NCBI RefSeq assembly: GCF_001905095.1
Contig: NZ_LWLS01000070.1
Coordinates: 31,003-95,002, forward strand
Length of the DNA stretch: 64,000 nt
Reading direction: 5' to 3'
DNA from: Micromonospora sp. CB01531
Lineage (GTDB): Bacteria > Actinomycetota > Actinomycetes > Mycobacteriales > Micromonosporaceae
Below are positions 7,877 through 17,201 of the stretch, piece after piece; within the stretch, counting starts at the first letter, position 1, and the number at the start of each line of letters is the position of its first letter. Below the pieces are notes generated by a model that did not search any database, was not told the DNA's origin, and worked only from the letters and a program-made list of their open reading frames with translations. A program made the translations under genes and the position numbers.

Positions 7877-9108
7877 GCGGCGAGTCCGATGCGGTCGTCG
7901 CGGACGATGCCGCCGCCCTTCATGACCCAGCGCAGCGAACGCAGCGCCGAGATGTCGGTGGTCGGATCATCGTCCATCGCGATCAGGTCGGCGTACTTGC
8001 CGGGCTCGACCGTCCCGATGTCATCGCCGGCGCCGAGCCAACGGGCGGGGACGATCGTCGCCGCGCGGAGTGCGGCAAGCGGGGTCAGGCCGTAGGTAAC
8101 CATGTGTTCCAGTTCCAGCACGGTCGCGGTGGTGCCCTCGGTCTGCTGGAACGGCGGCATGTCGCTGCCGAGCATGATTTCGACACCGGCGTCGAGCGCG
8201 AGTTGGTAGCTCTCGATGTGCTGCGGTCCGGCGTCGAGCGAGCGGCGCTGCATCCATTCCGGTACGCCGAGGGAGTCGAAGAAGTCCTTGCATCGGGTGA
8301 CGATGAGGGTGGGTACCAGGCTGGTTCCGTTGTCGGCCATCAGCCGGGCGACCGGTGCGGTGAGTTGGTAGCCGTGTTCGACGCAGTCCAGGCCGAGGCG
8401 AACCGCCTGCTCGATCACCGCGGCGGGCCCCGCATGCGCGGTGACCTTCCGCTGCCAGGCGTGTGCCGTCTCGATGACCGCGGCCATCTCGTCATTGGTC
8501 ATCTGCGGCGTGTCGATGGCCTCGTGCTTGCCGGCGATGCCGCCGGAGATCATCACCTTGATCAGGTCCGCGCCGGCGCGGATCTGCGCCCGGGTGCCGG
8601 CGCGGAACCCGTCGGCGCCGTCGCATTCGAGGGTGTCGGTGCCTTCGTGGCCGTGCCCGCCGGTGCAGACCAGACCGCGTCCGGCGGTGTAGATCCGTGG
8701 TCCGGCGGTCCAGCCGGCTTCGATCGCGTCGCGCAGCGCGAACTCGGCGTGTGCCTTCTCGGCGACGCAGCGCACGGTGGTGACGCCCGTGTTCAGGGTG
8801 CGGCGCGCGCCGGAGGCCATGTACAGGGCGAGCGCGTGTGGTGACAGTCGGCTGACCGTGTCGCCGCCGGGGCCGGGCAGGGACAGCGACAGGTGGGTGT
8901 GCATGTTGAGCAAGCCGGCCATGACCATGGCGCCGCCGAGGTCGATGGTATGCGCGCCCGGTGGTGCGGCGGCCCGTACCTCGGCCTCGGGGCCGACTGC
9001 CGTGATGCGCCCGTTGCGGATGGCGACTGCGGCGCCGGGCGTGGGCGTGTCGGCGACACCGTCGAAGACGGCGCAGTTGTGCACGACCGTTACGTCAGTT
9101 TCGCTCAT
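7873..9108 (-). CDS. Metal-dependent amidohydrolase (imidazolonepropionase-like)
   Basis: A 411-residue amidohydrolase-superfamily enzyme, first gene of the leftward operon. Metal ligands are evident: His70 and His72 (NMHTHLSLS), a bridging Lys183 candidate (LIKVMISGG), His224 (TAHAG), His244 (CVEHG) and Asp315 (LGSDMPPF). The C-terminal GTVEPGKYADLIAMDDDP strand returns to the small beta domain. Such enzymes cleave C-N bonds in cyclic or linear amides and dipeptides. The start is followed upstream by a divergent promoter region with a palindromic operator, facing the DUF885 hydrolase gene. Confidence 0.9.
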   Translation of the reverse strand: MSETDVTVVHNCAVFDGVADTPTPGAAVAIRNGRITAVGPEAEVRAAAPPGAHTIDLGGAMVMAGLLNMHTHLSLSLPGPGGDTVSRLSPHALALYMASGARRTLNTGVTTVRCVAEKAHAEFALRDAIEAGWTAGPRIYTAGRGLVCTGGHGHEGTDTLECDGADGFRAGTRAQIRAGADLIKVMISGGIAGKHEAIDTPQMTNDEMAAVIETAHAWQRKVTAHAGPAAVIEQAVRLGLDCVEHGYQLTAPVARLMADNGTSLVPTLIVTRCKDFFDSLGVPEWMQRRSLDAGPQHIESYQLALDAGVEIMLGSDMPPFQQTEGTTATVLELEHMVTYGLTPLAALRAATIVPARWLGAGDDIGTVEPGKYADLIAMDDDPTTDISALRSLRWVMKGGGIVRDDRIGLAA

Positions 9109-9196
9109 GGTGCCCCTCAGGATGACCCGGTTTGTGATGACTGAGGTGCGTCGGTGCCCGGCTTCGACCGGTGCGTCGACGACCAGGCGTTCAATC

Positions 9197-9226
9197 TAGA
9201 CGAACAAAGTTCATCATGGCTATAGT
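9197..9226. promoter_or_regulatory. Divergent operator/promoter, GAAC-N3-GTTC palindrome
   Basis: Between the divergent amidohydrolase and DUF885 operons. Rightward elements are TAGACG (9197-9202) and TATAGT (9221-9226) with 18-nt spacing. Within the spacer is the palindrome GACGAACAAAGTTCATC (9199-9215, core GAAC-AAA-GTTC). A leftward -10 candidate TAGATT is the complement of 9193-9198. The same core recurs at 10972-10982 in front of the ABC importer. A regulator binding here could switch both operons together; the XRE-cupin protein of the locus is the obvious candidate (inference). Confidence 0.5.
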
Positions 9227-9304
9227 GAGCCCGGCCGGAGCGAGGAGTACCGGCGGTCCGGGCGGTATCGGTCGGCACGTCGGTCGGGCGCAAGAGGTGT
9301 TGTC

Positions 9305-10924
9305 ATGGTCGACGGGGAGGCGCTGCACCCGTACGTCGAGTTCCTGTTCGAGGCCGATCCGATCCTGGCGTCGACTAAGGGCGACGAGCGGGGCAACTGC
9401 CGGCTGGGCGACATCACGCCCGAGGCATTCGCCGAGCAGGACCGCCGGCGACGCGGCATGCTGGCCGCCGCCGAGGCGCAGGCACCGGCCGCGACCGGTA
9501 CGGTCGACTGGCTGGAGCAGCAGGTCCTGCTGACCGAGCTGCGTACCACCGTGCGCCGCGCCGAGTTGGAACGGGTGTGGCAGCGGGCGCCGTACTGGTA
9601 CACCGAGCGGCTCGGCGAGGCGCTGTCGGTGCTCATGGCTGGCGGCACCGAGGCGGACGCCATGGCCCTGGCGGCCCGGCTCGGCGCGGTCCCGGAATAC
9701 TGCGCCCAGGCACAGCGCAACATCTCGCCCGACGCTCCGCGGTTGTGGGTCGAGATGGGCGTCTCCGGCGCTCGTGGCCTGGAACGGTTCCTCGCCCACG
9801 CGGTCCCGCTGTTCGCGCGTGACGTGCCCGAGGCGCTGGCGGCCGACATCAACCGCGCGGCCGGCGCGGCCGGGGCCGCGGTAGGCGCCTTCGCCGGCCA
9901 CCTCGAAGGCCTGGTCGAACAGGCTGAGGGCGCGTGGGCGTGCGGGACCGAACAGGTCGACTTCCTGCTGCGCACGTACCATCACCTCGACCTGGATGCC
10001 GCGGGCCTGGCCGAGCATGGCCGAGAGCTGGTCGAGCGCGAACGCCGCCAACTGGAGCGGCTCGCCGCCACCCGGGACCGCGACACGGGCTGGCAGGAAC
10101 AGATCGACCGGATCAAGGACTGGCACCCGCAGCCGCCGGACTTCCTCGCCACCTATGGGGCGGCGATGCAGCGCGCGTTGGAGCACACCCGCGAGCGCGA
10201 CCTGATCGGTATCCCGGACGGCGCGGTGTGCGAGATGGAGTGGGTGCCGGAGTACCGCCGCGACGGCCTGCCCTTGGGTGTCATGTCTCCCAGCCCGCCG
10301 TACGGGTCCGGCCTGCGTAGCGGGTTCCTCATCACGCCCGGCGACCCGGCCGCCGATGACGAGCGGCGGCTCCAGCACATGCGGGACAACTGTTATGTCT
10401 TCGCGACGTCCATCGCGGGCCACGAGACATTTCCCGGCCACCACGTCCAGTACGTGCACCACAAGCTGGGCACGCCGCGCGGCTCGATCCGGCGGTACTT
10501 CAGCACGCCGCAGTTCGTCGAGGGTTGGGGCCTGTACGTCGAGGACCTGCTCGAGGAGACCGGCTTCATGACCGACGACCGGGTTCGCCTGTTTAAGCAG
10601 CGCAACGCGCTGTGGCGGGCCCTGCGCATCGTCGTCGACACCGGCCTGCACGCCGGCGCGATGTCCATCGCGGAGGCAACCGACCTTATGCGGCGCGAGG
10701 CCGGCATGGACCCGCACATGGCTGCGGGCGAGGTGCGCCGCTATGCCCGGCACGACAACCCGACATACCCGTCGTCGTATGCGCTCGGCAAGGACCTGAT
10801 CCACCAGGTCCGCGCCCGACACGAGCAGCGGCGGGGCAACGCCTTCACGTTGCGCGGATTCCATGACTGGCTTCTGTCCTTCGGCACGCCACCGGTCGCG
10901 CTACTCGGCGTGTTCGAGCTGTAA
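9305..10924 (+). CDS. DUF885 family hydrolase (first copy)
   Basis: A 539-residue DUF885 protein, a family related to metal-dependent carboxypeptidase-like enzymes. The diagnostic metal site HETFPGHH lies at residues 373-380, followed by FVEGWGLYVEDLLEE carrying a further acidic ligand and the C-terminal RYARHDNPTYPSSYALGK segment. No signal peptide is seen, so it should act in the cytoplasm on imported substrate. It is the first gene of the rightward operon and faces the amidohydrolase. A second DUF885 gene closes the same locus, suggesting two different peptide or amide bonds are cut. Confidence 0.88.
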   Translation: MVDGEALHPYVEFLFEADPILASTKGDERGNCRLGDITPEAFAEQDRRRRGMLAAAEAQAPAATGTVDWLEQQVLLTELRTTVRRAELERVWQRAPYWYTERLGEALSVLMAGGTEADAMALAARLGAVPEYCAQAQRNISPDAPRLWVEMGVSGARGLERFLAHAVPLFARDVPEALAADINRAAGAAGAAVGAFAGHLEGLVEQAEGAWACGTEQVDFLLRTYHHLDLDAAGLAEHGRELVERERRQLERLAATRDRDTGWQEQIDRIKDWHPQPPDFLATYGAAMQRALEHTRERDLIGIPDGAVCEMEWVPEYRRDGLPLGVMSPSPPYGSGLRSGFLITPGDPAADDERRLQHMRDNCYVFATSIAGHETFPGHHVQYVHHKLGTPRGSIRRYFSTPQFVEGWGLYVEDLLEETGFMTDDRVRLFKQRNALWRALRIVVDTGLHAGAMSIAEATDLMRREAGMDPHMAAGEVRRYARHDNPTYPSSYALGKDLIHQVRARHEQRRGNAFTLRGFHDWLLSFGTPPVALLGVFEL

Positions 10925-10935
10925 CGGTGGCGGCG

Positions 10936-10985
10936 TTGACATCCCGATGAGCAGTGCGCTTTAGTTCGGATGAACGGGGTTCAGC
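10936..10985 (+). promoter_or_regulatory. Promoter and operator before the ABC importer
   Basis: TTGACA (10936-10941) is a perfect -35. A TTTAGT-like -10 begins at 10960 after an 18-nt spacer. Immediately downstream is GATGAAC-GGG-GTTCAGC (10969-10985), sharing the GAAC-N3-GTTC core with the 9202-9212 site. An overlapping GTTC-GGAT-GAAC arrangement starts at 10964. Repressor binding would cover the transcription start. Confidence 0.5.
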
Positions 10986-11032
10986 CTCAATAAACAACGG
11001 CGCTTCGCATCGCCGAGAGGTGGAGGAACAGG

Positions 11033-12643
11033 ATGACCGGTCGTTCCAGCCATCGGGCGTTGCGCCCGATGGCCGCGCTGATCGCGGCGGCGGTGGTGGG
11101 CGTGGTCGGCCTCAGCGCCTGCAGCGGCGAGGACTCAGGCGACAACGGCACGAACTCAACACTGACGGTGGACACCTCGTTCGTCGTCAAGAGCCTGGAC
11201 CCGGGGGCGGTGTACGAGCCGACCGGCAACGTGGTCGTCCACGCGCTCTACGACACCCTGGTCACCTTCGACGGAGCGGACATCTCCAAGCCGGTGCCCG
11301 CGTTGGCCTCGGCCTACGCGGCGTCGCCGGACGGCAGGACGTTCACCTTCACCCTGAACCCCGATGCGAAATTCGCTGACGGTTCGCCGGTGACCGCGGC
11401 CGACGTGGTGTTCAGCCTCGACCGGCTTAAGAACCTCAAGGGCAGCGCGGCGGCGATCGTCAAGGACCTCAGCTTCTCGGCGTCGGACGACAAGACGGTT
11501 GTCGTCACCAGCACCGTGGTCAACCCGAACGTGCCGACGATCCTGGCCGCGCCGTACGCCGGCATCCTCAACTCCAAGCTGGCCAAGGAGCACGGCGGCC
11601 AGGCCGGCACCGACGCCACCAGCGCCGACAGCCTCGGCACGTACCTCAACGAGAACGCACTGGGCAGCGGGCCCTACAAGATCGAGTCATTCGACGTGGC
11701 ATCGCGGATCGTGCTGACCGCCAACCCCAACTACTGGGGCAAGAAGCCGGCGTTCGGCCGCGTGGTGTTCCAGAACATGGACGTGCAGAACCAGAAGCTG
11801 ACCATGTCGAAGAAACCGACCTCCGAAATCGCGCTCGACCTCGCCGGCGACCAGCTGTCCGGCCTGCCCACCGAGCTGCAGCAGACCAGCAGCCCCAGCA
11901 CCTACTACCAGCTGCGGCTGCACGCCGACCCGGCGATCAGCCCGGTCACGTCCAACCACGACTGGGCGCACGCCCTCCAGGCAGCCATCGACTACCAGGG
12001 CGTGGCCGCGCTGTTCGGGTCATCCGGCGTCCCGGCGGCCGGCATCGTGCCCACCGCGTACGCCGGCGCGCTGCCCGACTCCGAGGCGCAGAAGCAGGAC
12101 CTGGCCAAGGCGACGGCGCTGGCGGCCCAGTCCGGTGTCGCCGACCAGACAGTGAAGCTGCTCTACCCGGCGATCACCTTCAGCGGCGTGGACCTCGGCA
12201 CCATCGCCGCGAAGGTGCAGAGCGACGCCGCCAAGGCAGGGCTGAAGATCGAGCTGGACCCGGCCCCCATCGCGTCCTTCCTCGACCAGCGCCGCGGCGG
12301 CAAGGTCGCCTTCAGCTTCAGCCCGCAGTCGTTGGACTACCCGTCAGCGGCATCCATCGTTGCCGACCTGATGCCCGGCGGCGGCGCGGCGACGGCCGCT
12401 GGCTGGACCACTGCCAAGGCCGACCCGGCCACGGTCGCCGCGGCCAACGAGGTGCGGGACGCGCTCGACACGGAAAAGCAGGTGGCGGCCCTGCAGAAGT
12501 GGCAGCGGCTGATGATCGAGCACGCACCGTACATCACCCTCGCCTACAACGCCGGCACGGTCGTCGCCAGCAGCGACCTGAGCGGGGCGCAGTACACGGC
12601 CGCCGGATGGACCGTCGACATCGCGGACATCGGCACCAAATGA
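11033..12643 (+). CDS. ABC transporter substrate-binding lipoprotein, peptide/nickel (SBP_bac_5) type
   Basis: A 536-residue extracytoplasmic binding protein. The N-terminus is a lipoprotein signal (basic RSSHRALRP, hydrophobic stretch, lipobox LSAC with Cys30 as the lipidation site). It is followed by family-5 features: LTVDTSFVVKSLDPGAVYEP, a GRTFTFTLNPDAKFADGSPVTAADVVFSL segment in two parts, and LGSGPYKIESF. It captures oligopeptide-like solutes for the permeases encoded next. AGGTGGAGGAACAGG provides the ribosome site. The stop overlaps the permease start by 4 bp. Confidence 0.93.
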   Translation: MTGRSSHRALRPMAALIAAAVVGVVGLSACSGEDSGDNGTNSTLTVDTSFVVKSLDPGAVYEPTGNVVVHALYDTLVTFDGADISKPVPALASAYAASPDGRTFTFTLNPDAKFADGSPVTAADVVFSLDRLKNLKGSAAAIVKDLSFSASDDKTVVVTSTVVNPNVPTILAAPYAGILNSKLAKEHGGQAGTDATSADSLGTYLNENALGSGPYKIESFDVASRIVLTANPNYWGKKPAFGRVVFQNMDVQNQKLTMSKKPTSEIALDLAGDQLSGLPTELQQTSSPSTYYQLRLHADPAISPVTSNHDWAHALQAAIDYQGVAALFGSSGVPAAGIVPTAYAGALPDSEAQKQDLAKATALAAQSGVADQTVKLLYPAITFSGVDLGTIAAKVQSDAAKAGLKIELDPAPIASFLDQRRGGKVAFSFSPQSLDYPSAASIVADLMPGGGAATAAGWTTAKADPATVAAANEVRDALDTEKQVAALQKWQRLMIEHAPYITLAYNAGTVVASSDLSGAQYTAAGWTVDIADIGTK

Positions 12644-13764
12644 CCGGACCACACCTGCCGGCGGCCGGCCCCGGCGACCTCGTCGCCGCCGAGCTCGAGC
12701 CAGACGCGGACGCCACGGGACGGCCGGCCGGCGGCCGGCCGGCCCACCGGCTGCTCCGATTCATCGCCAGGAAGGTCGCCATCACCGCCGGCCTGCTGTT
12801 CGGCGTCACCATCCTCACCTTCCTGCTCGTGCAGGCGGTCCCCGGTGACCCGACAGCCACGAACCTGTCGGAGACGGCGCAGAAGGACCCGTCGATCGTG
12901 GCCGCGTACCGGGCGAAGTGGGGCCTGGACCAGCCCCTACCCGTGCAGTACGCGACCTACCTGAACAACCTGGTCCACGGCGACCTCGGCACCTCGCAGA
13001 GCACCGGCAACCCCGTCCTGCACGACCTGGGCACCTACATCCCGGCCACAATGGAAATCGCCATCCCCGCGATGGTGCTGTCGCTGCTGATCAGCCTCGG
13101 ACTGGGCATGTGGGCGGCGACACGCAAGGACCGCGCCGCCGACCACACCATCCGCGCCGGCGCGCTCGTCGGACTGTCCACGCCGTCGTTCTGGCTCGCC
13201 ATCGTCGTGCTCTACGTCTTCTTCTTCATGCTCGACATCGCACCCAACGGCGGCCGGCTGAGTACGAGATACACGCCGCCACGACACGTCACGGGGATGT
13301 ACACGGTGGATGCACTGCTGCAGGGCCGCCCCATCGCGTTCCAGGACGCGTTGTGGCACCTCATGCTGCCCGTCCTGGTGCTGACCGCGCTCACGGTCTC
13401 CGTCCTCATCCGGTTCGTCCGCTCGGCGATGCTGGAGGTACTCGACCAGCAGTACGTCCGGGCCGCGTACGCCAAGGGCCTGCCCCGGCAGATCGTGCTA
13501 CGCCGGCACGTACTGCGCGCCGGACTCGTCCAGGTGGTCACGGTCGGCGGCTTGGCCTTCGCGTCCCTGCTGTCCGGCACCGTTCTGATCGAACAGATAT
13601 ACAGCTGGCCGGGCATCGGGCAGTACGCGTTCAGCGCCTCACTCAACCTGGACCTGCCGGCAATCATGGGCGTGGGCCTGTTCGTCGCCCTCGTCTACAC
13701 CGTGGTCAACCTGCTCATCGACATCCTCTACGGCATCATCGACCCCCGGATCCGGGTCTCATGA
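12640..13764 (+). CDS. ABC transporter permease, DppB type
   Basis: A 374-residue inner-membrane permease. After an extended cytoplasmic N-terminus (about 45 residues) come a first membrane helix (ITAGLLFGVTILTFLLVQAVPGD, in two parts), LPVQYATYL, four to five further helices, and the EAA-like loop EVLDQQYVRAAYAKGL that contacts the ATPase. It ends with DPRIRVS. The start at 12640 overlaps the binding-protein stop (ATGA); longer in-frame starts would run into that gene. It partners the DppC domain of the downstream fusion. Confidence 0.92.
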   Translation: MTGPHLPAAGPGDLVAAELEPDADATGRPAGGRPAHRLLRFIARKVAITAGLLFGVTILTFLLVQAVPGDPTATNLSETAQKDPSIVAAYRAKWGLDQPLPVQYATYLNNLVHGDLGTSQSTGNPVLHDLGTYIPATMEIAIPAMVLSLLISLGLGMWAATRKDRAADHTIRAGALVGLSTPSFWLAIVVLYVFFFMLDIAPNGGRLSTRYTPPRHVTGMYTVDALLQGRPIAFQDALWHLMLPVLVLTALTVSVLIRFVRSAMLEVLDQQYVRAAYAKGLPRQIVLRRHVLRAGLVQVVTVGGLAFASLLSGTVLIEQIYSWPGIGQYAFSASLNLDLPAIMGVGLFVALVYTVVNLLIDILYGIIDPRIRVS

Positions 13765-15716
13765 CCAACAAACGAATACCCGCCATGCCGGCCCGCCGCT
13801 GGTTCGGGCTGCGCCCCGGATCACCCCGCGCCGAACGGCGCCGCCGCCGTCCACACGGCCGGGCCGTCACCGCCGCCGCGATCGCCATCCTCGCCGCCTG
13901 GGCGGTCGTCGCCATCGCCGCTCCCCTACTCGCCCCGCATGATCCGCTGCAGCAGGCCGGGCCGTACTACACACCCCCGTCGTCCGCGCACTGGCTGGGC
14001 ACCGACCAACTCGGCCGCGACATCCTCAGCCGCATCATCTACGGGGCCCGGCTGTCGCTGCCGCTCGCCGTCATCATTGTCGCGCTCGCGCTGCTGCTCG
14101 GCGGCGGCATCGGCCTCATCGCCGGCTACCTCGGTAAATGGGCCGACGAGTCGCTGATGCGCCTGACCGACCTGGTGTTCGCCTTCCCGCCGATCATCCT
14201 GGCCATGGTCGTCACCGCCGCATTCGGACCCAGCGCCCGCAACGCGGTACTAGCGCTGGTCCTCGTATCGTGGCCCACCTACGCCCGGGTGGTCCGCAGC
14301 GCCGTACTGTCAATCCGCGGCTCGGACTTCCTGCACGCCTCCCGGCTGCTGGGCGTCGGACCGTGGCGGGCACTGGTCCGCGACGTACTGCCCAACAGCG
14401 TCGGCCCGTCCGTCGTGCTGGCCAGCCTCGAACTCGGCAACGCCGTACTCATGCTGGCCTCACTGTCCTTCCTCGGCCTCGGCCCGCGCCCGCCGGCACC
14501 CGAGTGGGGTGCGATGATCGCCGCCGGGGCCAGCGACCTGTCCAAATGGTGGGTGAGTATCGTGCCCGGCATCGCGATCCTGACCACCGTGCTCGCGTTC
14601 AACCTGCTCGGCGACGCGGTACGCGACTGGCTGGACCCGACCGCAGCGCGGGCCAGCGCCGATCGGCGACATCGCGACCGGCGGAAGGTCGGACCACCAC
14701 CGGCCCGCACGCAGCCGGTCACCGCTCCTGAACCGCAGGCCGCGCCGCTGCTGGACATCCGCGGCCTGTCGGTGGCCCTGCCCGGACCGGCCGGGCCGCT
14801 GCCCGTCATCAAGAACCTGGACCTGCGGGTCGACGCCGGCGAGATCGTCGGCATCGCCGGGGAGAGCGGATCGGGCAAGAGCCTGACCGCGCTCACCCTG
14901 CTCAACCTGCTGCCACCCGGAGCGCGGGTCAACGGCTCCATCATGTTCCAGGGTAAGGAACTGACCGAACTAGACGCACGCGGCTGGCAGCGGGTACGCG
15001 GATCCGGCATCGCCATGGTGTTCCAGGAATCCGCCGCCGCACTGCACCCGATGCTCACCGTCGGCCTCCAACTGACCGAGCACCTGCGCGCCGCCCAGGG
15101 AATGAGTAAGGCCGCCGCCCGCGCCCGGGCGGTCGAACTGCTCGACCAGGTTCGGATCCCACAGCCTCGACGGGCCTTGCGTGCCTACCCGCACCAATTC
15201 TCCGGCGGTATGCGCCAACGCATCGCCATCGCCAGCGCACTGGCCTGCCGCCCCCGCCTGCTGATCGCCGACGAACCCACCACCGCGCTCGACGTGACGG
15301 TTCAGGCCGGCATCCTCGCCCTGCTCGACGAACTGCGCCGCGACAACGACCTGTCGGTGCTGTTCATCACCCACGATCTGGGCGTCCTCTCCTCGCTCAC
15401 CCAGCGGGCCTACGTCTTCTACGCCGGCCGGGTGATGGAGAGCGGCGGTACTGCCGAGGTGCTGACCCAGCCGGCCCACCCGTACACCTCGGCGCTGCTC
15501 GGCGCCCGACCGCATGGCCTGAGCACGGAGCGGACCCTCCGCGCGATCCCGGGCGCACCTGTCGTGCCAGGCCAGGAACCACCTGGCTGCCCGTTCGAGC
15601 CGCGCTGCGCATACGCCCGCGACGAGTGCCGCACCGGGCCGCCGCCGGTCGAGGCGACGAGCACCGACCGCACTCTCGCCTGCGTTGTCGCGCCGGACTT
15701 GGCGGCGGCACGATGA
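13761..15716 (+). CDS. Fused ABC permease (DppC) and ATPase (DppD)
   Basis: A 651-residue fusion of two transporter subunits. Residues 1 to about 290 are a DppC-type permease (LGTDQLGRDILSRIIYGAR, EAA loop SDFLHASRLLGVGP). A charged, Pro-rich linker (about 291-325) follows. The rest is a DppD ATPase: Walker A GESGSGKS (367-374), signature FSGGMRQRIAIASAL, Walker B RLLIADEPTTALD, and the oligopeptide-specific C-terminal cysteine motif CPFEPRCAYARDEC that binds an Fe-S cluster in relatives. Separate genes are the usual arrangement, though such fusions occur in actinobacteria. ATGA overlaps join it to both neighbours. Confidence 0.92.
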   Translation: MTNKRIPAMPARRWFGLRPGSPRAERRRRRPHGRAVTAAAIAILAAWAVVAIAAPLLAPHDPLQQAGPYYTPPSSAHWLGTDQLGRDILSRIIYGARLSLPLAVIIVALALLLGGGIGLIAGYLGKWADESLMRLTDLVFAFPPIILAMVVTAAFGPSARNAVLALVLVSWPTYARVVRSAVLSIRGSDFLHASRLLGVGPWRALVRDVLPNSVGPSVVLASLELGNAVLMLASLSFLGLGPRPPAPEWGAMIAAGASDLSKWWVSIVPGIAILTTVLAFNLLGDAVRDWLDPTAARASADRRHRDRRKVGPPPARTQPVTAPEPQAAPLLDIRGLSVALPGPAGPLPVIKNLDLRVDAGEIVGIAGESGSGKSLTALTLLNLLPPGARVNGSIMFQGKELTELDARGWQRVRGSGIAMVFQESAAALHPMLTVGLQLTEHLRAAQGMSKAAARARAVELLDQVRIPQPRRALRAYPHQFSGGMRQRIAIASALACRPRLLIADEPTTALDVTVQAGILALLDELRRDNDLSVLFITHDLGVLSSLTQRAYVFYAGRVMESGGTAEVLTQPAHPYTSALLGARPHGLSTERTLRAIPGAPVVPGQEPPGCPFEPRCAYARDECRTGPPPVEATSTDRTLACVVAPDLAAAR

Positions 15717-16744
15717 CCAACGACACCGCCGCGACCAACCACACCGCCGTTGGCCCCGCCGGGCTGCCGGCCTGGGACCGGGCCCCGGTGCGGCTGTCCA
15801 TCGAGGATGTCTACGTCGACTACCGGCCGCGCGGTCGCGGCGTTGTCCGCGCCGTCGCGGGCGTCGACCTGAACGTTGCCGCCGGCGAAGTGGTCGGGCT
15901 GGTCGGCGAGTCGGGCTGCGGCAAGTCGTCACTCGCGCGGGTTGCCGCCGGCCTGTCCGCACCGAGCTCCGGCACGGTGCGCTTCGACGGCGCACCAGTC
16001 GCTCCGCTCGGCTGGCAGCGCCGGCCCACCGCGCAGACCCGGCTACAAATGATCTTCCAGGATCCGGGCGGATCGCTGAACTCGCGACGTACCGTCGGAG
16101 CGCAACTGCTCGACGGCGTCGGCGACGAGTTGCCGGCCGCAGCCCGCGAGCAGCGCCTGGCTGAACTCCTCGACCGGGTCGGCATGCCTGCAGAGGCGTC
16201 CACTCGGTTCCCGCACGAGTTCTCCGGCGGGCAGCGGCAGCGGCTCGCCATCGCCCGGGCGCTGGCCGCGGAACCGGAACTGATCATCGCGGACGAGCCG
16301 GTCACCGCGCTGGACGCCTCCGCCCAAGCGCAGGTGGTATCGCTGCTGCTGTCGCTGGTACGCGAGCTGAACATGGGCCTGCTGTTCATCTCGCACGACC
16401 TCGCGCTGGTCCACGAGATCGCCGACCGCACCGCGGTGATGTACCTCGGGAAGATCATCGAGACCGCGCCCACCCGCCAGCTGATGGCCGCACCGGTCCA
16501 CCCATACACGCGGGCGCTGGTCGGCGCGATACCGCAGATCTCGGCCGCGCCCCGGCTGCCGGCCGTGCTGCGCGGCGAGGTCCCCGACCCGTCGCGGGCG
16601 CCGTCCGGATGCCGGTTCCGGCCGCGCTGTCCACACGCTGCAGAGGTGTGCCTGACCGAGCCGCCGTTGCGGCACACCTTGCACACACTCGTCGCTTGCC
16701 ACCGTGCCGAGGAGATCGCCGCCGCGACCGAGGAGGAGATGTGA
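15713..16744 (+). CDS. ABC transporter ATP-binding protein, DppF type
   Basis: A 343-residue second ATPase of the importer. Walker A GESGCGKS, the Q-loop IFQDPGGSLN, the signature FSGGQRQRLAIARAL, Walker B ELIIADEPVTALD and the switch His in LFISHDLAL are all intact. The C-terminus carries the oligopeptide-loop cysteines CRFRPRCPHAAEVC. The start at 15713 overlaps the fusion protein's stop by 4 bp; the upstream in-frame extension lies wholly inside that gene. It completes a binding protein, two permease domains and two ATPases. Confidence 0.93.
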   Translation: MTNDTAATNHTAVGPAGLPAWDRAPVRLSIEDVYVDYRPRGRGVVRAVAGVDLNVAAGEVVGLVGESGCGKSSLARVAAGLSAPSSGTVRFDGAPVAPLGWQRRPTAQTRLQMIFQDPGGSLNSRRTVGAQLLDGVGDELPAAAREQRLAELLDRVGMPAEASTRFPHEFSGGQRQRLAIARALAAEPELIIADEPVTALDASAQAQVVSLLLSLVRELNMGLLFISHDLALVHEIADRTAVMYLGKIIETAPTRQLMAAPVHPYTRALVGAIPQISAAPRLPAVLRGEVPDPSRAPSGCRFRPRCPHAAEVCLTEPPLRHTLHTLVACHRAEEIAAATEEEM

Positions 16745-17166
16745 GTCAAGGACGGGTACGCGAAAGCGACGGACCGGTCGCGGACGCCGTGCGTGCGATG
16801 TACGCCGCCTACCCCAACCCGGCCCGCTTCGACGAACACCTGCACTCCCAGATCACCATCTGGGAAACCGATCAGACTGGCCCGCCGATCGGCCTGGCGG
16901 AACTGGCCGCGCTACGGGAACGCCGCAGGTCCGGCGTCGAGCCGTCACGGGCGACACTGTCCGTCGAGAACCTGCTCATCGACCGGTGGGGCGACACGGC
17001 GGCGGTGGCCCGCTACGTGCTGCGAGCAACGACGCCCGCCGGCGACACGACATTCCGGGTCAGCGACGTGTGGGATGCGGCGGAAGGCAGCTGGCAGATC
17101 GTCCATCACCACGCCGAACTGGTGGCGACCCCAGCAGCCAGGGCCGTCGTCGGTGATCCACACTGA
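16741..17166 (+). CDS. NTF2-like (SnoaL-type) protein
   Basis: A 141-residue protein with an NTF2-like cone fold signature: ADAVRAMYAAYPNPARFDEHLH, ITIWETDQTG, ENLLIDRWGDTAAVARYVLRA, and FRVSDVWDAAEGSWQIVHHHAEL. Members are small enzymes (isomerases, hydrolases) or ligand-binding proteins. The GTG at 16741 overlaps the ATPase stop and is preceded by GAGGAGA. Co-expression with the importer suggests it handles the imported compound. The exact activity cannot be assigned. Confidence 0.75.
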   Translation: MSQGRVRESDGPVADAVRAMYAAYPNPARFDEHLHSQITIWETDQTGPPIGLAELAALRERRRSGVEPSRATLSVENLLIDRWGDTAAVARYVLRATTPAGDTTFRVSDVWDAAEGSWQIVHHHAELVATPAARAVVGDPH

Positions 17167-17201
17167 CGGGTGACGAGTATGCGGGAAGAGAGGCAGTAGG
17201 G

